From: Pseudobutyrivibrio sp.
GTDB lineage: Bacteria > Bacillota_A > Clostridia > Lachnospirales > Lachnospiraceae
Direction: 5' to 3'
Assembly: GCA_024691465.1 (NCBI GenBank)
Contig: JAILNO010000249.1
Location: 1 to 35,560 of the forward strand
DNA length: 35,560 nt
Below, in pieces: positions 6,838 through 17,119 of the stretch. The position numbers and the translations under genes were made by a program. The notes under the pieces are model-generated. The model saw only the letters and a program-made list of their open reading frames with translations. It did not search any database and was not told the DNA's origin. Each line of letters begins with the position of its first letter. Position 1 is the first letter of the stretch.

Positions 6838-9800
6838 AAATTAATACTCCTTTCAAGGGCAAAAGAATATATAAGCACCTCTTTGACAGGTACATTATAG
6901 GCATGCTCAATTGCCTCTTTATATAACTGTAATTGCCGTTCATATCTTAGCACTAATTCTTGGTCTTCGTCTACTTTGTCGGTCTTATAATCTAATAAAA
7001 CTATTCCGTCCTCTTCCTCGAAGAACACATCAATTATACCTTGGACAAGAATCATCTCATCTGAGCTATCAGCATCATTAAACAATCTGCCTGCATCACT
7101 GCCAAATACAAAAGGCTTCTCCTTGTATAGCTTGCCATTGCAAGCAGCCTTAGACATCCTGGATGCTGTATTATCCTTAAGGAAAGCCAGCAGCTTCCTA
7201 TGGTTAATTCTTGCAAACTCATCATCAGATAAACTCTTAACAGCTTGCATATACTCTAGCTGTTCCTTAAATGAATCTGCATAATCATCCCTTGCGAAAT
7301 CGAAGCACTCTAAGAATCTATGCATAGCTGTACCGTATAAGGCTCCAGCGGGAATTATGGATTCTTCGTGGTCTTTTGCAGCATCTCTCATAAATAACGG
7401 AATATATTTCTCCTCTTCCTTATGAATAAAAGCTGGTGCTGCATCTGCATTGAATTGAAAAGCAGATTCCATAGCCTGATGCTTAATCTCAGATACTGAG
7501 TACTTACTCTTGTACTGGCTGTCAGCTATACCCTGATATTCAAATGACAGCGTCTTAATAACTGTATTATCCTCTGATAATTCTGAAGAAGCTACGATTC
7601 CCTCAACCGCTCTGCGTACCTGCTCTTTCATAAGGGACTTCTCTACCTCATCTACGAATAAGTCTGCACAATCAACTATCTGCCTCTTATAAGTGTATTT
7701 AGATGCACCAAGGGCTCTGATAATTAGCTCTAGGCTGGTGCTTACCCCCATCTTAGTAGGATAGTCTAAAATAGACGAATCATTAGAATAGCTCTCAAGC
7801 TTATCAGCTACTGATGAATCTTTGGTAGGTTTCATACTGCCTGTGATAAACAGCTTGTCTACAGCTCTGGTAAGGGCCACATACAAAATACGCAAGAACT
7901 CTCCTCTATCATCTGCTTCAGCCTTAGCTTTGACGACAGAATAAAATGGAGTCTTATGGGTAATTCTAGTGGCTGGATTCTTATAATTCAAAGCCAAGCC
8001 ATAATTGTCATCATAGCAGAATCCATTATCATCTTTTCTGAAATTCTTGCCACAGCCACAGACAAAGACTACAGGAAACTCTAATCCCTTACTCTTATGA
8101 ATAGTCATAATCCTGACTGCATCGTCATTTTCTCCTACCGTCTTAGCCAGCCCTAAGTCCTCATTATAGGTCTTGAGACCGTCTATATAACTAACGAATC
8201 TAGAAAGCCCCTTGAAGCTGGTGCTCTCGAACTTGACCGCCTCGTCTATGAGCTTATCCAGATTGGCCGAAGCCATCTTGCCATTAGGCAGGGACTTACA
8301 ATACATACCATAATCTGTCACCTGTAATATGCCAGATATAATCTCATGTATAGGTGTATCAATAGAAGCATCTCTAAAACTACTTAGCACTTCAAAGAAG
8401 TGATTAATAACCTCCGCCTCATTATGCTCTCTATAGTATTGTAAACTCTCAAATAATGACACATCACTCTTGGCGGCTCTAATCTTAGCAAGATTCTCAG
8501 ACGAGAAACCAAACATAGGAGAATGCAGAACAGTAGCAAGGGCTATGTCATTATAAGGATTATCTATTACATTGAGCATAGCAAGCACAGTCTCGATTTC
8601 CTCTCGGTCGAAAAAGCCCACCTCCTCTGCCACATAAGCAGGGATACCATAATCCTTGAGAGTGGAAATATATTTATCAGCTACATTCTTAGTCTTGCGC
8701 ATCAGAATAACTACATCTGAAAGACGCATATCCCTAAGAGCTCTTGCTCCATCCACCTTAGTGCTGACCTGGAAACCATCACTAATAAGCTGCTTAATCT
8801 GTCTGGCAACCACAAGGGCCTCTAATGTATCGCTATCGTCAATATCCATCTTGTCCATGGCTTCTGAATCCTGAGTGGCAATCAATACCTCAGCTTCGTA
8901 AGCTTCAGCCTCTCCCTTGAAAGTCTCATCTCCAAGCTTAAGGGAAGCCTTGTCATCATAGATAACTCCTCCCACATCCTTTTGCATAATAGGTGCAAAT
9001 ACCTGGTTGCAAAAATCTAGGACCTGCCATCTACTTCTAAAGTTCTTATCTAAATCTATCCTGATAGAATCCCCATCTAATGTGGTGGGATAATTATATA
9101 ATTTGTCAATAAATAACTGTGGGCTGGCCTGTCTGAATGCATAGATAGACTGCTTAACATCACCCACCGTAAAGTAATTATGTCCTGAGCTTACAGCTGT
9201 AAGAATCTGCTCCTGAAGATTATTAGAATCCTGATACTCATCCACCATAATCTCCTTGAAATGGCTGGATAGCTCTATTGCAACAGGTCTCTTCTCGTGC
9301 TCACTGGAATCCTTATTCCTAAGAATTTCAAGCGCCATGTGTTCTATATCATTGAACTCGTAGATATTCTTTTTCTTCTTAGCTTCCTTGAGGGCTCTAC
9401 TATAGTCCCTTGTGAAATTGATAAGGGCTGTAGCCTGTCTCTTAACAAAGATAAGATCTGAGTATATTTCCTCTAAATCATAGGTGTAGAACTTGTCCAA
9501 GAGGAACTTCACTATTTCCTTATATCTCTTTCGCAAATCCTTAGCCCATTCTAATTCATCCTCATTGAGACTAGTACCCTTGCTGCCAAATCTCCTAGAG
9601 AAATCTGTGCCAGAAATAGCTGCGTATTTATCCTTATACCCAGCGGCGTTGAGCACGGTATTAAGCTGTCCTAACTCTGAGGTAAATATCTCTCTATCCG
9701 TAGATGAGCAGTCTTCCTCGTATAGATCCACAAGCCTCTTAACTGAGGCAGTAATACTCTTAAGATATATATCTGTAAAAGTAACTATCTCCTTTATGAA

Positions 9801-10430
9801 ACTAGAATCCTCCAGTTCCTCGACGCTATTAATATCGTATAGACGAAGTGCATTATCATACCATTCATCCTCCCAGGCAAAGCTGGTAGCCTTCTCCTGG
9901 AGCGCGAAGACCATAGACTGTAATGAATCAGTCCTTCGCCCAGATATATAGGAATCTGCTAAAAGCATAAAGTCAGCATCTCTACTCTCAAGATACTCGG
10001 AAAGAAGATCATTAAAAACCTCATCCTTAAGCATCTTAAGCTCTCCATTAGAGCCCACTCTAAAACCAGGGTCTGCATCTATTTCGTAGAAATAATTCTT
10101 AACAACCCAGTTACAGAAACTATCTATAGTACGAATATGAGCGCTATGAATCAAGGTGGCTTGAGCCCTTATACGAGCTGATGCCCCCTTTTTAAGAATC
10201 GCAGAATCTATAGCCTTACGAATCCTGTCCTTCATCTCAGCAGCGGCAGCATTGGTAAAGGTCACCACGAGAATTTCATCAACATCTATTCCGTTTTGAT
10301 CATCTAATATCTCAGATATAATTCGTTCAACTAATACAAAGGTCTTACCGCTACCTGCGGCAGCACTAACCAGCATATTCTTATGTCTGGTATCCTTTAC
10401 TAATAGTTGTTCCTTAGTCAGTGAGCTCAT
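6822..10430 (-). CDS. addA: ATP-dependent helicase/nuclease subunit A
   Basis: A 1202-residue AddA, the UvrD-like helicase-nuclease subunit of the AddAB double-strand-break resection machine (the Firmicute counterpart of RecBCD). Walker A AAAGSGKT is at residues 23-30, the Walker B/DEXQ-type VDEYQDSNNLQ near 395, GDVKQSIYAFRQA follows, and helicase motif V (MTIHKSKGLEFPVVFV) is near 790. The C-terminal RecB-type nuclease carries GIIDVFFEEEDGIVLLDYKTDKV spread over about residues 1140-1165, with the metal-binding Asp and the DYK catalytic set intact. Length is normal for the family. The ATG overlaps the end of addB by 17 nt, with TAGGAG in the addB coding sequence as ribosome binding site. Confidence 0.96.
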   Translation of the reverse strand: MSSLTKEQLLVKDTRHKNMLVSAAAGSGKTFVLVERIISEILDDQNGIDVDEILVVTFTNAAAAEMKDRIRKAIDSAILKKGASARIRAQATLIHSAHIRTIDSFCNWVVKNYFYEIDADPGFRVGSNGELKMLKDEVFNDLLSEYLESRDADFMLLADSYISGRRTDSLQSMVFALQEKATSFAWEDEWYDNALRLYDINSVEELEDSSFIKEIVTFTDIYLKSITASVKRLVDLYEEDCSSTDREIFTSELGQLNTVLNAAGYKDKYAAISGTDFSRRFGSKGTSLNEDELEWAKDLRKRYKEIVKFLLDKFYTYDLEEIYSDLIFVKRQATALINFTRDYSRALKEAKKKKNIYEFNDIEHMALEILRNKDSSEHEKRPVAIELSSHFKEIMVDEYQDSNNLQEQILTAVSSGHNYFTVGDVKQSIYAFRQASPQLFIDKLYNYPTTLDGDSIRIDLDKNFRSRWQVLDFCNQVFAPIMQKDVGGVIYDDKASLKLGDETFKGEAEAYEAEVLIATQDSEAMDKMDIDDSDTLEALVVARQIKQLISDGFQVSTKVDGARALRDMRLSDVVILMRKTKNVADKYISTLKDYGIPAYVAEEVGFFDREEIETVLAMLNVIDNPYNDIALATVLHSPMFGFSSENLAKIRAAKSDVSLFESLQYYREHNEAEVINHFFEVLSSFRDASIDTPIHEIISGILQVTDYGMYCKSLPNGKMASANLDKLIDEAVKFESTSFKGLSRFVSYIDGLKTYNEDLGLAKTVGENDDAVRIMTIHKSKGLEFPVVFVCGCGKNFRKDDNGFCYDDNYGLALNYKNPATRITHKTPFYSVVKAKAEADDRGEFLRILYVALTRAVDKLFITGSMKPTKDSSVADKLESYSNDSSILDYPTKMGVSTSLELIIRALGASKYTYKRQIVDCADLFVDEVEKSLMKEQVRRAVEGIVASSELSEDNTVIKTLSFEYQGIADSQYKSKYSVSEIKHQAMESAFQFNADAAPAFIHKEEEKYIPLFMRDAAKDHEESIIPAGALYGTAMHRFLECFDFARDDYADSFKEQLEYMQAVKSLSDDEFARINHRKLLAFLKDNTASRMSKAACNGKLYKEKPFVFGSDAGRLFNDADSSDEMILVQGIIDVFFEEEDGIVLLDYKTDKVDEDQELVLRYERQLQLYKEAIEHAYNVPVKEVLIYSFALERSINLCTTN

Positions 10431-13400
10431 GGTCGTCTCCTAGCTTCTCCTTCATGGTATTAAGAATCTGTCCTTTATCCTGCTTAGATAGATTCCTGGC
10501 CTTAAAGCCTGGCTCATTCTCATCGAAATGACATATGCCCTTATAATTGCAATACTGGCATGCATTGATATGTGTTCCAAGTCTAGCCGGTGAAGGTTCG
10601 AACTGTCCATCAATAATATTCTTAGCAGTCTCAGAGGCCATCAGTGAAGCATAGTCTATTACAACCTGCATATCCTCTCGACTAATTGCATTGGAAGTCC
10701 TCTCGGAAAGCATGCCCTTAGTCTTGCTTCCAGTCATAATCTCATATGGCACTATGGATGACTTGCTAGTCTGCCCCTCTTCTACTCCTACTGTGGAATC
10801 ATTAGCAGCTAGATCCTCTGGATCAGATGACAGTAGTCCTTCCATCCTGCTTTGTCTAATCCTGGCCTCCTCAATATCAGCTAAGCTCTTAGTGCTCTCG
10901 ATGAATTTGTTAGCCATCTCATAGTACATCATAGCCGAAGGGTGTAATACTGCACTTGGATACTTATCCTTTAGCTTATTAAGCACCACTCCCATATATA
11001 TTGGAAGCTGCATAGATATGCCATAGTAGCATTCGTCTAAATCCAACTTATGTCCGCTGGATTTGTAATCCACTATTCGTACAGCTTTGTCCTCTGATGG
11101 AGTCAGATCAATTCTGTCCACCTTGCCCTTAAGATTAGCCACTACTTCCTTTGTAACAGGATCTATTATTTCAGATGCTATTCTCTCTTCGAAATATTCT
11201 GGCTCGAACTCTCCTCTGGACACCTGAGTAGTAATCACTTCCACCGCGTGCTTAAGGGTGGACTTCATGGATTCCACAATATACCTCTGGGTAGAATCTT
11301 CCAGCGTAGCTACCTTAGCCATAGATTCAAAGGTCTGGGCTATAGCCACATCTATATACTGCTGTCGCTCCTCCTCTGTGACTGTCTTGAAGGTCTTTCC
11401 ATCATTCTTAAGACTCTTGGAATACCTCTCAATAGCCTCATGGAAAAAGTTACCCATATCTATACTTGATAGCTCAAACTTCTCTCTTTCTCTTAACTTG
11501 AGAATATATGTGAGGAAGTATTTATAACTACATTCATTGTATTGCTCAAACTTAGATACAGAACCTGAAATAGACTCATCTAAATTAATAGCCTCATTGA
11601 CGGCCAAAATAACATCCTTCGAAAATGACTCCTGATGATGTTCATAGAATGCTCCCTGTAAAAGCAACTCTAAGTTGATTTCATCGTCGCCTTTTGCCCA
11701 TATAATTAAGTCATTAAGAATCTGTCGCTCCTCAGAAGTTAGATTATCCACGCCAAAAGTAATACTGCGCTTAAGTAATTCAATCAGATAATCTATAGCA
11801 CTTCTCTTAGACAGCAATCTGTCCTCTAGGATGAAGTCCTGCACTTCATTAAACAGCAATGAAGGGAATAGCTTCTTAAGCAAATCCACAAGGTAAGATG
11901 GATTGACACCCTTACCATCCCCATCCACTCTAGGCATAGTTATATAGAGCTTGCGATTAGGTTTCGTAAGCATCAAATATAAATAGAATCTCTGTCTGAA
12001 TGACTTCTGCCTATCGGATGGAGCTATATCAAATCCCTGCGATAATAGCTGCTCACGCTCTAATTCAGAAAGAATTCCACCATTCTCCACCTTCTTAGGA
12101 ATAGAATCATCTGAGGCACCAATACAAAACAGCACCTTGATATTGGAAAGTCTGGTACGCTCTATATCTCCGAATATTACACTGTCATTAGCTGGAGGAA
12201 TGACGCCGATTGATGCAGCTGAAAGACCCGCATTAAATATGTCATGAAACTCTCTAAGATCCATCTGCTCTTCATCGAGTATCCCTACAAGCTTATCTAA
12301 TATATCCATGATAACCGGATATATCTGGCTGTATTCCTTGGCCTTGACAGCCTCCATCATGTCCTCGTAACTTTTGCCTCGATTGCTAACCTTGCTCTCG
12401 AAATCGTAGGACTCAATAAATATATATAAAGCTGTCGCAATATTCCTAACAGTAGTCTTGCCATGAACCGCATTATAGAAATCCTTGAAAGGTCCGATGA
12501 ACTTCTCAAGTATGGCATTGACTCTAATTAAGTCCTCATCCTCACTGTAGGAATTAGAGCGAATGGCAAATGGATGGAAGTACTTGTTCCTGCCACGTAT
12601 ACCAGTGGAGATGATATAATTCTCAAGATAATCTACTTCCTCTGTAGATAGGTCGGTAAGATTAGTCCTGAGAAATCTAAATACATCCTCTCTCCTGAAA
12701 TCATAATCAAAAATATCCAAAAGGGCATCAATAGCCTCAGTCATAGGATGGAACAGAATCTCTGTCTTAGCATCTATAAAGAAAGGAATCTGATAGTCTC
12801 TCCATATATCTGAAACCAGATATCTATAAGCATCCAGATTAGGAGCAACCACTGCTATGTCCTTATAGTGAAGCCCCTGGCGCACCAGATGATTGATCTG
12901 GATTGCCACATACTTAAGCTCATCTCGCTGACTCCTAAGGCTAGTAATACTAATACTCTCATTAGCATCAGCAGTGCCATCATATACAGAAATATCATCT
13001 CTAAAAATATTAGACTCCAAGTGACCAAGCACAGGATTGTCGCAGAGCCATCCTCTATCCTTGCTAATAAACTCAGGTGGATTAATTGTGGTGCCACTAG
13101 CTTTAGCGAGATTATTCATCCTGATTGCAAATTCAGATGACATGGAAAATAGCTCATCATCCCCAAGATTCTCAAATATATGATCTGAATCAGCTGTAAT
13201 TGTAACCGCTACCTCATCGCATATCTCAAGCATGTGCTTAACCAACTGGTACTGTATAGGTGTAAAACCAGTGAATCCATCCAGCACTACAGTTGAGCCA
13301 CCTACTATCTCAGAACTATCCAAAAGACTATCTAAAGTAGATAGTATAGATTCAGTAGTAACGTATTTACCATCTATGAAATCCAAAAAAGCCTCGTATA

Positions 13401-13884
13401 AAACTAACAAATCCGAGGCCTTTCTCTTAAAGCTTTCTGACATGGTAGGTGCCAGTATCATTTCTCTTAGTATATCTGGAGTAATGTTGTACTGAGTCAT
13501 CTCAGATATTAAGGACTTAACTTGGGTGATATAACTAATCCTAGTTATATTATTCTTAAGCACTGTAAGATCATTCAAATGATTATTAACAAGCTTCCTG
13601 ATTACTAAGGACTTGCCTGTGTCATCCAGTATAGAATGCACTCCAGCCCCAAGTTCCTCAAAAACCCTGTAAGCGAGGCGGTTAAAAGATAAGACATCTA
13701 TGTTCATAATGCACTTGTTAGGGTGCATAGAAACCAGAAGTCTCTGAGTAGACATGGTGTATTGCTCTGGCACAATAACTAAGAAGTTCTTATCCTTGTT
13801 GGCCATAGCTTCCTTTATTATTCTTGAATAAAGGGTAGTGGATTTACCACTACCCGAACTACCAATTACTAAAGATAAAGACAT
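10414..13884 (-). CDS. addB: ATP-dependent helicase/nuclease subunit B
   Basis: A 1156-residue AddB, partner of AddA. It has an N-terminal nucleotide-binding P-loop GSSGSGKST at residues 8-16 and a degenerate helicase body. The C-terminal nuclease domain shows KVDRIDLTP and RIVDYKSSG with the catalytic Asp-Tyr-Lys. Four cysteines fit the family's 4Fe-4S staple: one in NECSYKYFLTY before the nuclease domain and three in CQYCNYKGIC close to the C-terminus. CAGGAG precedes the ATG. It sits 18 bp after the amidohydrolase gene and overlaps addA. Both subunits keep nuclease residues, as in the two-nuclease AddAB arrangement. Confidence 0.96.
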   Translation of the reverse strand: MSLSLVIGSSGSGKSTTLYSRIIKEAMANKDKNFLVIVPEQYTMSTQRLLVSMHPNKCIMNIDVLSFNRLAYRVFEELGAGVHSILDDTGKSLVIRKLVNNHLNDLTVLKNNITRISYITQVKSLISEMTQYNITPDILREMILAPTMSESFKRKASDLLVLYEAFLDFIDGKYVTTESILSTLDSLLDSSEIVGGSTVVLDGFTGFTPIQYQLVKHMLEICDEVAVTITADSDHIFENLGDDELFSMSSEFAIRMNNLAKASGTTINPPEFISKDRGWLCDNPVLGHLESNIFRDDISVYDGTADANESISITSLRSQRDELKYVAIQINHLVRQGLHYKDIAVVAPNLDAYRYLVSDIWRDYQIPFFIDAKTEILFHPMTEAIDALLDIFDYDFRREDVFRFLRTNLTDLSTEEVDYLENYIISTGIRGRNKYFHPFAIRSNSYSEDEDLIRVNAILEKFIGPFKDFYNAVHGKTTVRNIATALYIFIESYDFESKVSNRGKSYEDMMEAVKAKEYSQIYPVIMDILDKLVGILDEEQMDLREFHDIFNAGLSAASIGVIPPANDSVIFGDIERTRLSNIKVLFCIGASDDSIPKKVENGGILSELEREQLLSQGFDIAPSDRQKSFRQRFYLYLMLTKPNRKLYITMPRVDGDGKGVNPSYLVDLLKKLFPSLLFNEVQDFILEDRLLSKRSAIDYLIELLKRSITFGVDNLTSEERQILNDLIIWAKGDDEINLELLLQGAFYEHHQESFSKDVILAVNEAINLDESISGSVSKFEQYNECSYKYFLTYILKLREREKFELSSIDMGNFFHEAIERYSKSLKNDGKTFKTVTEEERQQYIDVAIAQTFESMAKVATLEDSTQRYIVESMKSTLKHAVEVITTQVSRGEFEPEYFEERIASEIIDPVTKEVVANLKGKVDRIDLTPSEDKAVRIVDYKSSGHKLDLDECYYGISMQLPIYMGVVLNKLKDKYPSAVLHPSAMMYYEMANKFIESTKSLADIEEARIRQSRMEGLLSSDPEDLAANDSTVGVEEGQTSKSSIVPYEIMTGSKTKGMLSERTSNAISREDMQVVIDYASLMASETAKNIIDGQFEPSPARLGTHINACQYCNYKGICHFDENEPGFKARNLSKQDKGQILNTMKEKLGDDHELTD

Positions 13885-13902
13885 ATTTTCTCCTGAAAAA
13901 TA

Positions 13903-15450
13903 TTATTGAGGGAACATACCTCTAAGCATAGTAGCCATAGAACCAGTTCTGGAGCGCTCATATGGCTTGCCCTTCAGATAAAGCTCTGCTACATTGATGT
14001 TCTTAATATCAGATACCTCCACCTCATATGGATTAGCGTCTAGAACTACAATATCACAACTCTTTCCCATCTCAAGAGTACCTCTCTCCTTCTCGTCGAA
14101 GAGGGAGTAAGCGCCATTATATGTAGCCATCCTAAGAGCCTCATATACTGAGACAGACTCTGCCTCATTGACACTGTTGCAGGCATCATGTATCCATCTG
14201 ATAGGATCAGGATCAGAAGCAGGTGCATCTGAATTGAAACACACTACAATACCTCTATCAGTCAGAGTCCTAAGAGGATTAAGTCTATTGAATCGCTCCT
14301 CAGAAAGCATATTCTTAATGAACTCATCAGTGCCTGGAACACTAGAGAACAGTGAAGGCTTAGCTGATATCATAATATTGTACTTAGTACAGATCTTAAG
14401 ACCTCTCTCAGAAGGCAGGGTACCATGAAGGATAATGTGTCTATGATCATATCTAGGATAATCCTCTAGAGCCATAGCTAAAGCATTAGCCGCCTGTTCA
14501 AAGGCTGCATCTCCCACAGCATGAAGAGCAATCTGATATCCAGCTCTATTAGCTGCAATACAGAATTCCTGAACTTCTACATCCTTGAAATAGGACACGC
14601 CCTTATTATTAATATTCACATAGTCATCTATAAGAGCTGCATCCTGGTTGGCAAATGTACCATCCAGATTTGCAAAAACAACTCTCTTCATATCTTTCTT
14701 AGCTATACGATCCACATTGGTAGACTGATAAGCAACTCTCATCTGCATGCCATTATCCATTCCCTTGGCAACAGAACGCTCCATATCAAAATCGTAATCT
14801 CTAATGAAGCCCAATCCACTGGCTGAGCAAATCAATCCCACACCCTTGCTTGCAAGGAAGTCAGATGTCTCTACCATGGAATCTATAACCTTCTTAGTAG
14901 ATAGGCCATGGCTAATGAACTCAGTGGCAACCTGGAATGCTTCCTGGCGCAACTCACCAGTCTCTTTATTATATCCTCTGAGATTCTCAACCTTAGACTT
15001 GATGGCATCAATAAACATGGTATTAGCTACACCAGAATGTGCATCATGCTTAATGATAAATGCAGGCTTATCTGGGCAAGCAGCATCTAACTGTTCCTTA
15101 AGGATAAGATAGCCCTCAGATACAGCGAACTCTGTAGCGCCGAAGCCAACAATTATATTCTCTCGAGAGGTCTCAGCATACTGTCTGATCTGCTCGAGAA
15201 TCTTTGCATTGGAATCAGAATTGTTAATAGGAAACATCCTATGCAAAACTGAGAATCCTGAATAATGAGAATGGGTATCCACAAAGGCTGGCAATGCCAC
15301 ATTGTTCCCTAACTCAATCGGTGGAACCACCTCATATTGAGTTGGCAGAGTATCGCCAATATATGCAATACGCCCCTCTCTTTCTACCAAATAACTAGCG
15401 ATAGTATTATCCTCATCACAAGTAATAATTGTTCCATGAAATACCTGCAT
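13903..15450 (-). CDS. YtcJ-like amidohydrolase
   Basis: A 515-residue metal-dependent hydrolase of the amidohydrolase superfamily, YtcJ/amidohydrolase-3 type. Visible metal-site elements are DTHSH near residue 58-62, HDAHSG near 134, HAVGDAAF near 310, ILHGTL near 340 and the late Asp in FNSDAPASDPDP near 405. The composite beta-sandwich halves lie at both ends (IAYIGDTLPTQ at the start, DIVVLDANPYEV at the end). Relatives hydrolyse C-N bonds in N-acyl or cyclic amides; the substrate here is unknown. No signal peptide, so cytoplasmic. It is placed 19 bp after the phosphofructokinase gene and 18 bp before addB, apparently in one transcript, although no functional link to recombination is obvious. 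Confidence 0.85.
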   Translation of the reverse strand: MQVFHGTIITCDEDNTIASYLVEREGRIAYIGDTLPTQYEVVPPIELGNNVALPAFVDTHSHYSGFSVLHRMFPINNSDSNAKILEQIRQYAETSRENIIVGFGATEFAVSEGYLILKEQLDAACPDKPAFIIKHDAHSGVANTMFIDAIKSKVENLRGYNKETGELRQEAFQVATEFISHGLSTKKVIDSMVETSDFLASKGVGLICSASGLGFIRDYDFDMERSVAKGMDNGMQMRVAYQSTNVDRIAKKDMKRVVFANLDGTFANQDAALIDDYVNINNKGVSYFKDVEVQEFCIAANRAGYQIALHAVGDAAFEQAANALAMALEDYPRYDHRHIILHGTLPSERGLKICTKYNIMISAKPSLFSSVPGTDEFIKNMLSEERFNRLNPLRTLTDRGIVVCFNSDAPASDPDPIRWIHDACNSVNEAESVSVYEALRMATYNGAYSLFDEKERGTLEMGKSCDIVVLDANPYEVEVSDIKNINVAELYLKGKPYERSRTGSMATMLRGMFPQ

Positions 15451-15469
15451 TTTCCCCTCCCAAAAACCA

Positions 15470-16711
15470 TTAATTATTCTTCAAAGGTCTACATATGTGT
15501 CTAGGTATACCATCTACCATGATTGGTGATACATCCCCTTGTATTAATGGTCTTACATATGTAATAAAGGCCTCTGTTACATAAGTTCCATCATGTGTAA
15601 TCCAATTCCTAGGAACTAATTTCTCATCATTGGCAATCTTATGAACATCCTTAACCTCAGTACCACACTGATAAGGATCATCTGAATGACGGATAAGTGT
15701 AACCATCTTACCTGTATCACCCTCATCAGCAGCAAGTACTGCAGCACCACCTACCTGATAAGCTTCAAGTATATCAATACGTGATGCCAGATGTGAGCCA
15801 GCACGCTGAAGCGTAGAAAGCTCGATAGCTCTGGTCTTGCATCCCAACTGACCTCCAATGAAGTTACATAGATAAGCTGCAGTACCAGTCAACTGTTTAT
15901 GATTGAATGCATCTACAAACTCTACATTATCACTAAACTCGCAGACATACTTTCCTTCCTTAGTGTGAATACCCTCTGACACACATACTACAACTGATGA
16001 TTGCTTCTTAAGAAGCTTCTCAACACGCTCCTTGAACTTATTAAGGTCAAAAGCAACCTCAGGCAAGTAAATAAGATCTGGGCCCTCGCAATCCTCTCCC
16101 TTAGCAAGAATAGATGCGCCTGTAAGCCAACCAGCATTACGTCCCATAATCTCAACAATAGTAACCAGTCCCTTGTCATACTCTAGACAGTGACCATCTC
16201 GGATAATCTCCTTGACTGAAGTACCGATATACTTAGCCGCACTTCCATATCCAGGTGTGTGATCAGTAAGAGCTAAGTCATTATCAATTGTCTTAGGGCA
16301 TCCTACGAATCTAATATCTGAACCTGTTAAAATAGCATAATCAGAAAGCTTCTTAATAGTGTCCATGGAATCATTGCCACCTATGTAGATAAGAGCCTCG
16401 ATCTCAAGCTTATTGAGAATGCCAAAGATTTTCTCATAGGTATCCATGTCCTTGTGAATGTCCGGAAGCTTAAATCGGCATGATCCCAAATAAGCTGCTG
16501 GAGTCCTTTTTAGAAGTTCCACATCCAGATCGTTCTTAATGTGGTCTGAGAGATCAATATAGTCCTCTTGCATAAGACCCTTGATTCCGTGAAGCATGCC
16601 ATATACCTTGCCTGCACCACGATCCTTGGCCGTCCTGATAACTCCTGCCAAAGAAGAATTGATTGCGGCGGTCGGTCCGCCTGATTGCCCAACAATTACG
16701 TTTCCAGTCAT
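15470..16711 (-). CDS. 6-phosphofructokinase, probably diphosphate-dependent type
   Basis: A 413-residue phosphofructokinase of the PFK-A superfamily, which makes fructose 1,6-bisphosphate in glycolysis. The phosphate-donor loop GQSGGPTAAIN is near the N-terminus. GGNDS (residues 111-115) replaces the ATP-type GGDGS, and PKTIDND (139-145) carries Lys where ATP enzymes have Gly. Both substitutions point to PPi as donor, although the usual PPi motif is GGDDS, so the donor should be treated as probable. Length is nearer to the 400-aa PPi enzymes than to the 320-aa ATP enzyme. A six-codon-longer TTG start lies inside the GGGAGGT ribosome binding site and the ATG after it is too close, so the ATG at 16709-16711 is chosen. 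Confidence 0.88.
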   Translation of the reverse strand: MTGNVIVGQSGGPTAAINSSLAGVIRTAKDRGAGKVYGMLHGIKGLMQEDYIDLSDHIKNDLDVELLKRTPAAYLGSCRFKLPDIHKDMDTYEKIFGILNKLEIEALIYIGGNDSMDTIKKLSDYAILTGSDIRFVGCPKTIDNDLALTDHTPGYGSAAKYIGTSVKEIIRDGHCLEYDKGLVTIVEIMGRNAGWLTGASILAKGEDCEGPDLIYLPEVAFDLNKFKERVEKLLKKQSSVVVCVSEGIHTKEGKYVCEFSDNVEFVDAFNHKQLTGTAAYLCNFIGGQLGCKTRAIELSTLQRAGSHLASRIDILEAYQVGGAAVLAADEGDTGKMVTLIRHSDDPYQCGTEVKDVHKIANDEKLVPRNWITHDGTYVTEAFITYVRPLIQGDVSPIMVDGIPRHICRPLKNN

Positions 16712-16765
16712 TACATTCATACCTCCCAATTATTAAATTTTGCTACAACCTTGGTGCTTTATTAT

Positions 16766-16783
16766 TAACAGCAACCGCTGTTA
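16766..16783 (-). terminator. Weak hairpin after the small membrane protein gene
   Basis: TAACAGC and GCTGTTA pair around a 4-nt loop, 10 bp after the 86-aa gene. The tail is AT-rich (AATAATAAAG) but has no T run, so any termination would be leaky. Confidence 0.3.
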
Positions 16784-16793
16784 TAACCCCATA

Positions 16794-17054
16794 TCAATCA
16801 TCCCTTGGATCATCTCTAAAATACCCTGCCAAAATATCGCATACACACCAAATACCGCCTCCAATTGTGGACGCGACAAAAATCTTAATAATATTAATAA
16901 GGAGCATACCTGCTGTAAGTGTACCACCTGTAAATCCAGTAACTAACCAGTATACAGGCCTTACGAACAACCAATATCCTCCAATGTATAAACCTAAAAC
17001 TGTGCCAAGAATGCTAAATAACACAGCCAAGGCCTTCTTTGCATTCTTCTTCAT
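16794..17054 (-). CDS. Small two- to three-helix membrane protein
   Basis: An 86-residue hydrophobic protein of unknown function. A basic MKKNAKK start is followed by a hydrophobic helix (about residues 8-30), a central Gly/Thr-rich turn (TGFTGGTLTAG), a second hydrophobic stretch (about 50-72) and an acidic tail (FRDDPRDD). Positive residues at the N-terminus suggest N-in topology. The frame is open 39 codons further upstream, but the ATG at 17052-17054 has GGGAG six bases upstream and begins a typical membrane-protein N-terminus, so the shorter form is preferred. It follows the PAP2 gene by 65 bp. I cannot assign a family. Confidence 0.65.
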   Translation of the reverse strand: MKKNAKKALAVLFSILGTVLGLYIGGYWLFVRPVYWLVTGFTGGTLTAGMLLINIIKIFVASTIGGGIWCVCDILAGYFRDDPRDD

Positions 17055-17119
17055 AGAAAACTCCCTATGTAATAATTGATAATCCGTGAGCGTAGAGAAA
17101 TGCGCACTAGAATCTTCAC

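Noticed and set aside
9493..9951. 152-codon plus-strand frame
   Set aside because: Antisense to addA, Ser/Leu-rich shadow without an initiation site or recognisable domain.
16712..16729. Six-codon N-terminal extension of the phosphofructokinase (TTG start)
   Set aside because: The TTG and the next codons are the GGGAGGT ribosome binding site itself, so the downstream ATG is used.
16663..17079. 138-codon plus-strand frame
   Set aside because: It overlaps the start of the phosphofructokinase gene and the small membrane protein gene in antisense, with no RBS; the coding signal is on the minus strand.
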